DNA of 64,000 bases, taken from positions 1,372,292 through 1,436,291 of the forward strand of contig CP070784.1 of NCBI GenBank assembly GCA_020346605.1, in the 5' to 3' direction. Position 1 is the first letter of the stretch; every line of letters starts with the position of its first letter. Source of the DNA: Candidatus Bathyarchaeota archaeon (lineage in GTDB: Archaea; Thermoproteota; Bathyarchaeia; TCS64). Shown here piece after piece: positions 16,535 to 25,754 of this stretch. A program made the position numbers and the translations under genes. The notes under the pieces were generated by a model that was given only the letters and a program-made list of their open reading frames with translations, made no database searches and had not been told where the DNA came from.

Positions 16535-18943
16535 ATGAATGGATCTGCGGGCAAGCACCGATCTGACACGAGGCTCCCCATTGACAGGCAGCGATTGGGA
16601 GTGTTGACGCCGGATGATTCCGGTTCCCTTGTCTCAGTCGTGAGGCTGGACCCGGAGGAGGCCTACGTCGGCGTCTCCGATCTGCTGAAGAAGGTCATCG
16701 ACGATTCAGACGACGAATCTTGGTGCAGTATATGCGAGAAGATAGACTACATCTACGCAAACCTCGACCACGTCCTTGGGCCTCTGGGGGAGGGGACCGA
16801 TTTTGGCGATAGGATTGGGGAGGAGGTTGCGAAGGGGAAGAAGCTCCTCTTCAAGCCAAATCTGGTGATCCCCGAACACATCGATCCACTCACCCACGGG
16901 GAGTCATCCTTCAAGGGCGTCTGCACCGAGTGGCCCTTCATGGCAGCCCTGATGAGGTGGATACACGACAACCTAGAGGTGTCCTATCACCAGATGGCAC
17001 TGGGCGAGACGGCCACCCTCACCTCCACGTACCAGGGATACTACAACCTGCATTACGAAACAGAGAGGCCGATCACCACCGAGGTGTTGTTCGAGGGCAG
17101 GAGTGGCGACTTCTACGGGGGGTGGGGATTCTACTTCGTGAGAAGGTACCTCGCGGAGACCCATCCGCCCGACCATGAAGACGACCCCATGAACGGCTAC
17201 GAGGAGAGCGTCTCTGGGACCTACCTGCCCCCCGGTAGAGCCGGGGATAAGCTCATGATCTACGACCTTAACCGCGTCTCCGACGTGAAGGGGAAAGGTA
17301 GAGCCGTACCAGTCCCGGACGGGGTGAACTTCACGGATATAACTTTACACAAGGCGGTCGTGGGCGGAGACCCGGATGATCCCGAGGACGTCAGTGACTA
17401 TCCTGGGTGCGTCCTCATCAACGTCCCCAGGCTGAAGATGCACTCAACGGACCTCATGACGAACGCCCTCAAGAGCCTGGGGCTTGGACTCTACCCGATG
17501 GAGGCGGCTGAGGACGATGACCTGGAAGACTCCAGGTGGAAGTACAGCTTCCCCTTCGACCAGATACCGGGGATGAAGACAGAGGTCCCCCACCTCATCT
17601 GGGATCATCAACTGGACGAGAAGACCAGCCTCCCGCTGCGAGATCACGAGGGCAAGTACATCCCCCTCAAGACGGGGGGGATGGCCGCCTCACTGGCAGA
17701 TGTGATCAGGGCTACCGAGAGCCAGGGAGTTTTCATGCTCCACATCGTGGACGCAATTCAGGCCATGAACATCAGCCACACAGGTGGCGGTGTAAAGGTC
17801 CCTGAAGGCTTGATCTTTGCATCCCTTGATCCTGTCGCGCTGGATCTAGCGTGTGCCAGGTATTGTTTCAAAACGGTGCCTATGTGTGAGGCAACTGGAA
17901 TTCGAGAGGGGAAGAGCCTTCAAGCGGACTTTTTGCAGAAGGTGCCTATCCCGAGAGTGGAGGGTGCGGACATCACGAATGGTGAGGGGTACGACTCACC
18001 GCTCCTACGGTATGGCCTGTACAAGTACGCTGGGTCAAGGGGATTGGGCCAGGAACGGTACCACGTCAAGGGGTGGGACACCACTAGGGCTGTTCCCCTC
18101 GGCTCTGTGGAAGGCCATCTCGGCTGGTTCGAGGAGAGAGAGTTCCGTGAGCTGATTACCTCAGGATTCTACTACAACCCCGGCTCCATCATCTGGGACC
18201 TGCAGCGCACAGTCCTAGCGTACTTGGAGGCGAACGACTCACTCACAGGATCGTCCTACCTCAGAGAGCTGCTGGACGCTCTCGACGAGAACAACGATGG
18301 CAGGCTCGACTACTTCGAGCGGGGGAAGAACAACGGCCGTCGCACCCAGCTCAGGATCACAGCAATTGGGTACCATCTCCAAGGCGTCGAGAGGTACGGA
18401 TTCCTGCGGGGGCCATTCGTCTCGTCGACGAGCATAAAGTACGGGAACGAGAAGTGGAACACTCAGGGACACGACTTCCTGAGAGAGCATCTCCTGATAC
18501 CTCCAGTGGCGCTGGCCTATCACATGTCGCTTTCGCAGGTCGAGGAATCCGACCTCTTCTTCCCCGGCATGACCTGGGGCAGAGGTAAATGGCCAAGCCT
18601 CCAGTACGCCTCTTACCTATCCACATTGAGGAGCATCTACGGCTCAGGCGTCCCATCCTCAGTCGGCATCTCCTCCATGTACGGCAGCGCCTTCCAGTAC
18701 GCAGACAAGACATTAAACCAGTCGAAGTACACGGGCGACCCAGGGATTATCAGCGATCCGGAGGCCGCTGACAGTTACATACAGGCGGTCAGACAGGGAA
18801 AGGAACCACTTGACTTCGTGGTCTACGTTCCCGAGGGATTCGGAACGCTGGATGGAGAGGGCGTGCCCAACGTCCTGGAGACCGATGACACAAGCAAGAT
18901 GTTCACGGCAAGGTTCGATAAGGGCAAGGAAGTGTGGCAGTAG
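16535..18943 (+). CDS. Large DUF362 domain protein with an EF-hand-like calcium loop
   Basis: About 802 residues from the ATG at 16535; the frame opens at 16472 with AT-rich codons that do not look coding. The N-terminal half resembles DUF362, with the LLFKPNLVIPEH segment, a VPRLKMHSTDLMTNALKSLG segment and a GLIFASLDPVALDLA segment. Near residue 584 (18284-18319) a twelve-residue loop DENNDGRLDYFE fits the EF-hand pattern D-x-N-x-D-G-x-L-D-x-x-E exactly. No signal peptide or ferredoxin motif is evident. DUF362 proteins have been linked to iron-sulfur and methyltransferase systems, but the function is unknown. Both ends are flanked by AT-rich DNA. Confidence 0.85.
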   Translation: MNGSAGKHRSDTRLPIDRQRLGVLTPDDSGSLVSVVRLDPEEAYVGVSDLLKKVIDDSDDESWCSICEKIDYIYANLDHVLGPLGEGTDFGDRIGEEVAKGKKLLFKPNLVIPEHIDPLTHGESSFKGVCTEWPFMAALMRWIHDNLEVSYHQMALGETATLTSTYQGYYNLHYETERPITTEVLFEGRSGDFYGGWGFYFVRRYLAETHPPDHEDDPMNGYEESVSGTYLPPGRAGDKLMIYDLNRVSDVKGKGRAVPVPDGVNFTDITLHKAVVGGDPDDPEDVSDYPGCVLINVPRLKMHSTDLMTNALKSLGLGLYPMEAAEDDDLEDSRWKYSFPFDQIPGMKTEVPHLIWDHQLDEKTSLPLRDHEGKYIPLKTGGMAASLADVIRATESQGVFMLHIVDAIQAMNISHTGGGVKVPEGLIFASLDPVALDLACARYCFKTVPMCEATGIREGKSLQADFLQKVPIPRVEGADITNGEGYDSPLLRYGLYKYAGSRGLGQERYHVKGWDTTRAVPLGSVEGHLGWFEEREFRELITSGFYYNPGSIIWDLQRTVLAYLEANDSLTGSSYLRELLDALDENNDGRLDYFERGKNNGRRTQLRITAIGYHLQGVERYGFLRGPFVSSTSIKYGNEKWNTQGHDFLREHLLIPPVALAYHMSLSQVEESDLFFPGMTWGRGKWPSLQYASYLSTLRSIYGSGVPSSVGISSMYGSAFQYADKTLNQSKYTGDPGIISDPEAADSYIQAVRQGKEPLDFVVYVPEGFGTLDGEGVPNVLETDDTSKMFTARFDKGKEVWQ

Positions 18944-19003
18944 ACAAGTTAGGGACTCGAATTGTGTGCATGCACCAAGACACTATACACGTGATTGTTA
19001 CAA

Positions 19004-19603
19004 TCAAGGAGCACTATTGGGCTGCTCGACCTCTAATTGAGCTTCAGCGTTTTCTACTGTGACGCTCTTTGACGCTGTCTCTCTCATAGGTGAGAGTATG
19101 TTCATGTCCTCGAAGCAGAACAGCAGATCGCTCCTGAGGAAGGAGGAGAACATCTCCCTGAACCCCAGGAACGCCACAAGGACCCCTCTGCGCATCAGCT
19201 GGTCCCTGATCCCGCGGAAGCCGCCATCGTGGGTGCCCAGGAGCACCAGATCAACGTCTGACGCCCTAGACACGTCGCTTATCGTGAACCCCATTATTGC
19301 GTCCGAGTCGAAGGGGTTCTGATACACGATGAAACCCGTGTCGTAGAGGAACTTCACCATTCCGTTCGACAAGTTGAGGCTCGTGTATGCGTAGTGCCCT
19401 TTGAGGTTGTAGAGCGTGGAGAAAAGGTACACCAGGTCCTCGATGTCGATCCACACGGAAAACTCATGGGCCCGACATAGGATGTTGGACAGATCTAGGA
19501 ACATCAGCGCGTCCCTCCCTCTGTAATCGAAGTGCCGAGTGTAGTATGGATTCTTTTCGAGGATCTCCACTATGGAGTTGATGTAGGCTGCCTTATCCTG
19601 CAT
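19004..19603 (-). CDS. NYN domain (PIN-like) ribonuclease
   Basis: The protein is 199 residues. It matches the NYN/LabA branch of the PIN-like nuclease fold: LMFLDLSNIL near residue 35 gives the first Asp and Asn, and DVDLVLLGTHDGGFRGIRDQLMRRGVLVAFLGF at about 118-150 gives the remaining acidic residues and the Rossmann-like strand. These enzymes cut RNA with Mg or Mn. The gene diverges from a Pelota/eRF1-like gene 92 bases away. An RNA quality-control link is possible but is only inferred from adjacency. Confidence 0.8.
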   Translation of the reverse strand: MQDKAAYINSIVEILEKNPYYTRHFDYRGRDALMFLDLSNILCRAHEFSVWIDIEDLVYLFSTLYNLKGHYAYTSLNLSNGMVKFLYDTGFIVYQNPFDSDAIMGFTISDVSRASDVDLVLLGTHDGGFRGIRDQLMRRGVLVAFLGFREMFSSFLRSDLLFCFEDMNILSPMRETASKSVTVENAEAQLEVEQPNSAP

Positions 19604-19695
19604 TAGGTTTCATCTCTGAGATGTGATTTTAATGATTATGGACAGTAAATACCGCATAGGCGTACCCAAAGCGAGAGCTGCTCACCAGTTTCTCA

Positions 19696-20442
19696 ATGAT
19701 AAGGGAAAGGCCTTACGACGCCCTCAAACATATAAACCACCCCAGTGTCTTGAAGCCCATGCCGAGGCGCAGGCGCAGACGAGGATACCCCGTAGCGATG
19801 CTCATAGGGCTCGAAGGAGACCAAGCTGCTACGTGGGACATCTACAGCGAGTCCGTAAAATCGGGTGTTCGGATTCAGGGAGAAGACGGATACAACTTCT
19901 ACGAATCGATCGTCGATGCCTTGCGTCCAGGGATCAAGGAGGGCGTCAAGAGCATACTGATCGCCGCCTCCCACGAGAAGGGCTACAGCGCCTTCATGGA
20001 CCACATCAGGAAGCACCAGAGCTGGCTGCTGGGCGGCTGGAGCCTGAACACGGCGACCTTCACCCACATAAAGGAGCCCGCCATGAGCGCCCGCCAGGTC
20101 AGGGAGCTTGTGGGGAACAGCGGCTTCAGGGAGAAGCTCGCCGAGGCGTCCCAGGGAGACATCCAGCAGGTGATGGGTGTTCTTGAGAAGCGCCTGAACG
20201 ACCCTGAGGGCATCGAGACGGTGCTCTTTACACTGGGGGAGGTCGAGGAAGTCGTCTACGGGAGCGGGGAGAGCCCGGAGTACATACTGGTCACTGAGCT
20301 CCACATGTCAAGGAACAGGGGAAGGACGACCAGACTGCTCCAGGTAGCAGCCAACAAGGGTATAAAAACCCGGATCATAGGGCCCGACACGCCTACTGGG
20401 GCGAGGGTGGAGCAGTTCGGTGGCCTCGCCTGCCTGCTGTGA
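19696..20442 (+). CDS. Pelota/eRF1-like protein lacking the N-terminal domain
   Basis: The protein is 248 residues. Residues 30-115 resemble domain 2 of eRF1/Pelota (a long beta hairpin, then an FYESIVDALRPGIKEGVKSILIAASHEKGYSAFMDHI helix-strand unit). The C-terminal part resembles domain 3, ending with GARVEQFGGLACLL, the usual end of this domain (GeqLkglGGIaAlL). No N-terminal decoding domain and no GGQ motif are present. A run of six arginines (residues 24-29) may contact RNA. Such proteins are akin to Vms1-type or Pelota paralogues acting on stalled ribosomes, but the exact role is unknown. It is divergent from the NYN nuclease. Confidence 0.78.
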   Translation: MIRERPYDALKHINHPSVLKPMPRRRRRRGYPVAMLIGLEGDQAATWDIYSESVKSGVRIQGEDGYNFYESIVDALRPGIKEGVKSILIAASHEKGYSAFMDHIRKHQSWLLGGWSLNTATFTHIKEPAMSARQVRELVGNSGFREKLAEASQGDIQQVMGVLEKRLNDPEGIETVLFTLGEVEEVVYGSGESPEYILVTELHMSRNRGRTTRLLQVAANKGIKTRIIGPDTPTGARVEQFGGLACLL

Positions 20443-20545
20443 GAGCACCCGTATTATCCTCTACGTTCTGGAGAATGCTTTATTGCCTTGACTGCGCGCA
20501 GAGTGAATTCATATACGACAAACAACCAGTGCAGAATCGATTGAG

Positions 20546-21085
20546 ATGACCCCGTCAAGCGGGAATCCCAAAATCGTGATCAGGACACCACTCGGAGACG
20601 TGAGAGTTGAGATATTCAAGGAGAAGGCCCCCATCACATCGGAGAACTTCCTCCGATACGTGGACGACAAGCTCTACGACGGGACGTCGTTCTTCAGGAC
20701 GGTCACCATGGGGAACCAGCCCAACTCCGAGGTGAAGATAGAGGTGGTCCAGGGGGGCACGGTGCCCAGGGACAGGGCCTACCCCTCGACCTACCCGCCG
20801 ATAGAACACGAGACCACCGAGAGGACCGGCCTGAGACACGTGGACGGCGCCGTATCGATGGCGAGGATGGAGCCGGGCAGCGCGACCTCCAGCTTCTTCA
20901 TCTGCATCGGTGACCAGCCGGAGCTGGACTTCGGCGGTCGGAGGAACCTGGACGGGAAGGGGTTCGCGGCCTTCGGAATGGTGGTGGAGGGAATGGACGT
21001 GGTCAGGGCGATCCAGAGGCAGCCCCACGAGGGGCAGAGGCTCATGCCACCTGTGGAGATCAGCTCGATCAGCCGTGTGAATTGA
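20546..21085 (+). CDS. Cyclophilin-type peptidyl-prolyl isomerase
   Basis: The protein is 179 residues, the normal size for cytosolic cyclophilin, with no signal peptide. The N-terminal strand (IVIRTPLGDVRVEIFKEKAPITSENFLRYV), the FFRTV motif holding the catalytic Arg, and SSFFICIGDQPELDFG then GFAAFGMVVEGMDVV are diagnostic. Sequence around the QGG core is altered relative to the classical enzyme, so substrate preference may differ. It catalyses proline cis-trans isomerisation and helps protein folding. It follows the Pelota-like gene after about 100 bases. Confidence 0.93.
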   Translation: MTPSSGNPKIVIRTPLGDVRVEIFKEKAPITSENFLRYVDDKLYDGTSFFRTVTMGNQPNSEVKIEVVQGGTVPRDRAYPSTYPPIEHETTERTGLRHVDGAVSMARMEPGSATSSFFICIGDQPELDFGGRRNLDGKGFAAFGMVVEGMDVVRAIQRQPHEGQRLMPPVEISSISRVN

Positions 21086-21236
21086 GTTTTCATTGTATAG
21101 ACAGCTGACGTAGTGATGACTCGGCAGGGCGGGTTTCGACTCAACAGTCGATGTAGTCATAGGGGAAATGGCCCGAGCGATTCGTGCTCCGTTTAAATAG
21201 AGGCACGACGTTAAGGACAGGAATCATAGCACTGGA

Positions 21237-22496
21237 TTGGTGGGAGCCGTGTCATTTCTAAGCAGACTGAGGGACTTCACGCGAGAGCAATCAAGGAACT
21301 ACAGGATCCTCCTGGTGAGGGGGATCATAGCCTCGTTCCTCAATCAGCTGGTCCAGAACTTCAGCAACCTGTACATCGTCGAGCTCGGTGCGACGCCCTT
21401 CCAGCTGAGCACCGTCAGGTCTGTGGGCTCGGCGCTCAGCGCCGTCATCGCCGTCCCCGCAGGCTGGCTGTCGGACGTCTACAGCATCAAGAAGATAATG
21501 GTCTTCGGCATGTTCTTGCAGGTGTTCTCTGTGGCCTGCTTCGCCTTCGCCCAGGACTGGCGGTGGATAATAGTCGCCATGGTCTTCGGGACCCTCACGA
21601 TGACCCTCGTCTTCAGGACCCAGAACGTGATAATCGCCAACAGCCTCACAGGCGCCAACAGGGCGACGGGGTTCGGCATGAGGAACATTGTGATACAGTT
21701 CTTCAGCGTCTTCGCCCCAACCGTCGGCGGCCTCCTGGTCCACCTCTTCGGGGGAATCTCCGTCGAGGGTATCAGGCCCCTCTACTACTTACAGCTCGTC
21801 GGGTTCATCGTGATCCTGTTCTACGTCTGGAGGAACCTGGAGGAGGTCGAGGCCACCGGGGAGGCCCAGGCAGGGAAGCTCTTCGGCCAGTACAGGGAGA
21901 TGTTCAGGGGTCGGAGGTACCTGGGGCGGTTCGCCGCCCTCCAGGCCCTGGGCTCCGTCACCTGGGGGCTGAGCATGCCCTTCCCCTTCGTCTACGCCGC
22001 AGAGTTCAAGGGGGCGGACTCCCTCACCATCGGGTACATGGGCACCTGCATGGTGGTGTTCTCCATGATCCTCGCGGTGCCCATGGGGGCGCTGGCGGAC
22101 TCCAGGGGTAGGAAGTTCGCCATCTACCTGACCCGCCCCTTCTTCTGGGGGAGCTACCTGTTCCTGGTGTTCGCGCCTAGGGGGGCGACGTGGATGCTGA
22201 TGCTGGCGTGGTGCTGCCGGGGGGTGATGATGAGCAGCGCCGCCTTCCAGGCTATGAGCATGGAGATGGTCCCCCGTGAGTACAGGGGGCGGTGGACGGG
22301 CTTCGTCAACATGTTCCAGAATCTCATCAGGGTGCCGGCGATGCTCCTCGGGGGCTGGCTCTACGAGAGCGTTAACCCCGCCCTCGTCTTCATCATACCC
22401 GTCGTCGTCGACTCCCTCATACGGATACCACTGCTCACCACCATCCCGGACACGCTGAAGAGCAGGGACGCCTACACGACGACTCCCCAAGACTGA
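21237..22496 (+). CDS. Major facilitator superfamily transporter
   Basis: The protein is 419 residues with about 12 transmembrane helices in two halves. Loop 2-3 carries AGWLSDVYSIKKIMVFG, a variant of the MFS motif A (GxLaDrxGrkk), and the second half has the related GALADSRGRKFAIY. The start is a TTG at 21237 or a nearby GTG. The family includes drug and small-solute carriers; the solute is unknown. A TATA-like TTTAAATAG lies at about 21193. Confidence 0.92.
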   Translation: MVGAVSFLSRLRDFTREQSRNYRILLVRGIIASFLNQLVQNFSNLYIVELGATPFQLSTVRSVGSALSAVIAVPAGWLSDVYSIKKIMVFGMFLQVFSVACFAFAQDWRWIIVAMVFGTLTMTLVFRTQNVIIANSLTGANRATGFGMRNIVIQFFSVFAPTVGGLLVHLFGGISVEGIRPLYYLQLVGFIVILFYVWRNLEEVEATGEAQAGKLFGQYREMFRGRRYLGRFAALQALGSVTWGLSMPFPFVYAAEFKGADSLTIGYMGTCMVVFSMILAVPMGALADSRGRKFAIYLTRPFFWGSYLFLVFAPRGATWMLMLAWCCRGVMMSSAAFQAMSMEMVPREYRGRWTGFVNMFQNLIRVPAMLLGGWLYESVNPALVFIIPVVVDSLIRIPLLTTIPDTLKSRDAYTTTPQD

Positions 22497-22728
22497 GCAC
22501 TCATCCACCTTACAGAGGGGTGATTCCGATTACATACGATTACATGCACACGGCTCAGCCGCTCAACGCGAAGCGGGCCAGAAAAACTCCATCAATGCAA
22601 CTTGATTCTGAGAACGACGTGGACTAAGTACACGCTCCAACTAGTAGAGGTCCTTCTCGCTGAGGAGACAGTAAGAATGACCGCCACATCCATGAGCGCG
22701 GACCAATGGGAGAGGTGAAAGGCCGCAG
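22497..22728. other. Intergenic stretch, nothing recognised
   Basis: 232 bases with no coding frame of useful length, no tRNA and no clear promoter. It separates the MFS gene from the convergent small membrane protein gene. Confidence 0.4.
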
Positions 22729-22968
22729 CTAGCGCACGTTTCTCTCAGAGTCGGGGGCTCTGCCATGCCTGAAATCGTATACAACCCCCTTCCTCTCCCC
22801 CATCCCCTTCCCGATCAGTAGGCATCCGGCCAATAGGAGAATGGGAAGCAGAAGGCTGAATACCCAAGGCCATGGAGAGGATCGATCCATCCCCATGGTG
22901 ATGTGGATCAGCAGTGCGTCGACTAGGCCCGCCGACACCAGTATGATCCCGATCCGCAGCTTGTTCAT
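22729..22968 (-). CDS. Small two-helix membrane protein
   Basis: The protein is 79 residues with two hydrophobic segments (about 6-26 and 34-53), and a basic then polar C-terminal tail. A good GGGAG Shine-Dalgarno sequence lies eight bases before the ATG, which supports translation. I do not recognise the family; it could be a cytoplasmic-tail membrane protein or a subunit of another complex. Confidence 0.65.
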   Translation of the reverse strand: MNKLRIGIILVSAGLVDALLIHITMGMDRSSPWPWVFSLLLPILLLAGCLLIGKGMGERKGVVYDFRHGRAPDSERNVR

Positions 22969-23185
22969 CTGCTTACTCCCAAGTTATATTGAATCTTTGA
23001 TTTTAAAATTTCACGCTTTTTCCGGAGAACAACCGGTGTGCTTCATTCTAATTATTTTACATCCATCTAAAGCTCACTGGATTTAGATATTCATTTTTCT
23101 AGAGTGTATATAGTATATAATTATTATTTTTTTATTATATTAAGTCTTATATACATTATCGTTTAGATTATACCGAGGAAAAAAA
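22969..23185. promoter_or_regulatory. AT-rich promoter region for the ABC importer binding protein
   Basis: This region is extremely AT-rich. A TATA-like element (CTTATATAC, about 23146-23154) lies about 32 bases before the ATG at 23186. A GAGG Shine-Dalgarno (23175-23178) is seven bases upstream of the start. The long AT tract before the TATA box could also hold regulatory sites. Confidence 0.5.
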
Positions 23186-24499
23186 ATGGAATCTAAAGGC
23201 ACAACAATGATGATAGCACTTGCGATAGTCGGACTCATCATCGGCGGTGGCGTCGGATACTACATGGCCCCAACCAAGACAATTGAGGTTGAAGTTCCTG
23301 CAGAAACTATAACGGTCGAGGTTCCTGGAGAAACCGTGACGGTCGAGGTTCAAGTCCCAGCCTTGAGCGGGACGATACCCATCGGTGCACTCTATGCTAA
23401 CACAGGGCACATAGATTCCTCTGGTGTGGCCGCCGCCATAGCCATAGAGGAGGTGAACGAGTATGTAGAGGCACTGGGGCTCGACGTCACCTTCGAGCTC
23501 GTCGAGGAGTGCTCCGAAGGATCGGCTACAACGGCCCTTGAGAAGTTCCAGAGCATGGTCGCCAGGGGGGTCAAGGTGGTGGCCGGCCCCAACTGGAGCA
23601 GCCAGTGCAAAGCCATCAAGGAATACGCCGACGAGAACCAAGTGGTCGTCTTCAGCGAGGGATCCACCTCGCCGGTGGTGGCCATCCCAGACGACTACAT
23701 CTTCAGGCTCCCGGTGACGGACACCACCCAGAACTCCGCCCTCGCACCAGCGATAATTGACATGGGGATCGAGCACCTGATCATCGTCGCCAGGAACGAC
23801 GCGTGGGGGGACGGCAACTACGAGACTATGAAGGAGCTGTACGAAGCCGAAGGGGGAGCGGTCGAGGAGTACCTCAGATACGACTCGGAGAAGACCGAGT
23901 TCTCCGCCGAGGCCGCCGCCCTCAACGACGTCGTGGTCCAGCTCAACAGCCAGTTCGGCGCCGACAAAGTGGCGCTGGCTACGTGGTCCTTCGAGTTCTC
24001 GGCGATATTCGCAGCCTGTGAGGAGTATCCGGCCCTGAAGAATGCCGTCTGGTTCGGTTCCGACGGATTCGGACGAAGCACGACACTCGTCGACGAGCAC
24101 CCGAATCTTCACGAGACGACTTTCCATGCGATGATCATGGGCACGGCCAAGTCCAGCAGGTTCGACGACTTCCAGGACAAGTACCTCCAGAGGTCGGGAG
24201 GAAGACTGGCTGGGACCTACACGACCCACATGTACGACATCGTTTGGCTGTTGTGCAAGGCAGTCCTCGAAGCAGGTACCTACGACGGGGCCATTGTGAA
24301 GGACGTGCTGCCGACGGTAGCTGAGCAGTACTGGGGCGCATGTGGATGGACGAAGCTAAACGAACACGGCGACAGGGCCGAGTCGAGCTATGAACTTTGG
24401 ACGGTGAATCTGAACGCCACATCCGGGCTGCCCGCATGGTACCGTGAAGCGATCTACGACTCAGGCTCAGGTGCTCTCACCTGGCTCATTCCACCCTGA
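23186..24499 (+). CDS. Branched-chain amino-acid-type ABC substrate-binding protein
   Basis: The protein is 437 residues. An N-terminal hydrophobic segment (8-28) anchors or exports it. A low-complexity Val/Glu/Thr spacer with repeated VEVPxET units (35-60) follows, then a periplasmic-binding fold of the LivJ type. It captures the solute outside the cell and hands it to the LivH/LivM-type permeases encoded nearby. The ligand could be a branched-chain amino acid, another amino acid, urea or an amide; the motifs do not decide. The strong upstream promoter and a T7 tract downstream suggest a separate, highly expressed transcript. Confidence 0.9.
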   Translation: MESKGTTMMIALAIVGLIIGGGVGYYMAPTKTIEVEVPAETITVEVPGETVTVEVQVPALSGTIPIGALYANTGHIDSSGVAAAIAIEEVNEYVEALGLDVTFELVEECSEGSATTALEKFQSMVARGVKVVAGPNWSSQCKAIKEYADENQVVVFSEGSTSPVVAIPDDYIFRLPVTDTTQNSALAPAIIDMGIEHLIIVARNDAWGDGNYETMKELYEAEGGAVEEYLRYDSEKTEFSAEAAALNDVVVQLNSQFGADKVALATWSFEFSAIFAACEEYPALKNAVWFGSDGFGRSTTLVDEHPNLHETTFHAMIMGTAKSSRFDDFQDKYLQRSGGRLAGTYTTHMYDIVWLLCKAVLEAGTYDGAIVKDVLPTVAEQYWGACGWTKLNEHGDRAESSYELWTVNLNATSGLPAWYREAIYDSGSGALTWLIPP

Positions 24500-24529
24500 T
24501 AGGGGAGAATAGGACCAACTAGGACCCCC

Positions 24530-24536
24530 TTTTTTT
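24530..24536 (+). terminator. T7 terminator after the binding protein gene
   Basis: A CCCCC run followed by seven T residues begins about 30 bases after the stop codon, and lies between two converging transcripts. Confidence 0.6.
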
Positions 24537-24626
24537 AACTCAAACATATGAACGAACGATACCGTCTGAGATCTAGATCAGATACTTAACGGCCCCAGGG
24601 CGAGGCCTGCGGCGTTCCACCGTCCG

Positions 24627-25754
24627 TTAGTTCCTCAGCCTTCCGGACAATAGGCGCCGGAAGATATTCTCCTTCCTGGCCTCCCTCTCCGGGACCTTGA
24701 CACCCTTCTTCTCCAGCTCATCGTGGAATCTGTCGTAGTCCAGCCCTCTCATTGTCGTGGGCTTCTCCGGAAGGAGTCCCTGGGGGCGGAATATGATGAT
24801 CAGCAGCAGCATGACCCCCGTCAGGATCTGCTCCAGCCACTGCACCTGGAAGGGCACAAACACCTCGATGTCGTGCTTGAAGAAGATAATCATCCTCCTG
24901 AGGGTGATGAAGATGAACGTCCCGAAGGTGGCGCCCATGTTGTTGCCAACCCCGCCCACCATGAACATCAACCAGGGGTAGAAGGTCCAGGACGCCCTCG
25001 TGTACGACGTGGAGAGGACGGCGTGGATGTAGAAGCCGTAGAGCACTCCGGCTATGGAGGTCAGAGCCGAGCAGAGCACGATCACCTTCGTTCTGACGCC
25101 GGTGACATCCTTACCGACGCACTCCGCACTCGTGGGGTTCTCCCTAACCGCCCTGACGACCCTGCCCAGCGGGGAAGTGCTCATAGCCTGCAGCAACATG
25201 AATATTACCAAGGCGAAGAGCGTGCAGATTATCAGGTACCCCTCCGTCCTGTAGTCGCCCATCCAGTTGAACACGTCGGGGACGTGCACCCAGAAGGTCC
25301 CGCCGACCAGGGGATAGTAGTTCATCCCAACTATCCTTATCGCCTCGGCCATGCCTATCAGTACAATAATCAGGTAGCTGCCGCTCAGCCTGATCGCGGG
25401 ACGCGAAACGATGTACCCGAGCCCCGCATTTAGGACGAGGGACAGCACGATCACGAGGAGGAAGACGCCAATCCCCGTGAAGGGATCGTTGACGAGATGC
25501 GCGTTGATCTCGTTCGTGATCTTGGAGTTCTCGTACATGAAGTCCAGCTCCGGATAAACGTTGTATATCCACCTCAGTATCCTGCCGGTGAGGGCCCCCA
25601 CGACGTATCCGCCGCCAGCCACGGAGAGGGAGACGCCGAAGTGGGGTATACCCGTGTAGCCATACATGAAGTTTAGGTTCATCGTGACGATCAGGTAGAG
25701 CAGGAAGAACATGAAGAGGTCTATGGACCACTGCAGGAACACATTCTCCGTCAA
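24627..25754 (-). CDS. livM: LivM-type ABC importer permease
   Basis: The protein is about 375 residues starting at TTG 25754, whose bases overlap the TGA of the upstream permease gene; a longer open frame upstream has an unnatural composition. It has eight or more hydrophobic helices and the LivM-type conserved EAIRIVGMNYY and VREN segments, with MFMVGGVGNNMGATFGTFIF near the C-terminal third. Together with LivH it forms the membrane channel. The overlap with livH implies translational coupling. Its C-terminal tail of about 35 charged residues is long. Confidence 0.9.
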   Translation of the reverse strand: MTENVFLQWSIDLFMFFLLYLIVTMNLNFMYGYTGIPHFGVSLSVAGGGYVVGALTGRILRWIYNVYPELDFMYENSKITNEINAHLVNDPFTGIGVFLLVIVLSLVLNAGLGYIVSRPAIRLSGSYLIIVLIGMAEAIRIVGMNYYPLVGGTFWVHVPDVFNWMGDYRTEGYLIICTLFALVIFMLLQAMSTSPLGRVVRAVRENPTSAECVGKDVTGVRTKVIVLCSALTSIAGVLYGFYIHAVLSTSYTRASWTFYPWLMFMVGGVGNNMGATFGTFIFITLRRMIIFFKHDIEVFVPFQVQWLEQILTGVMLLLIIIFRPQGLLPEKPTTMRGLDYDRFHDELEKKGVKVPEREARKENIFRRLLSGRLRN

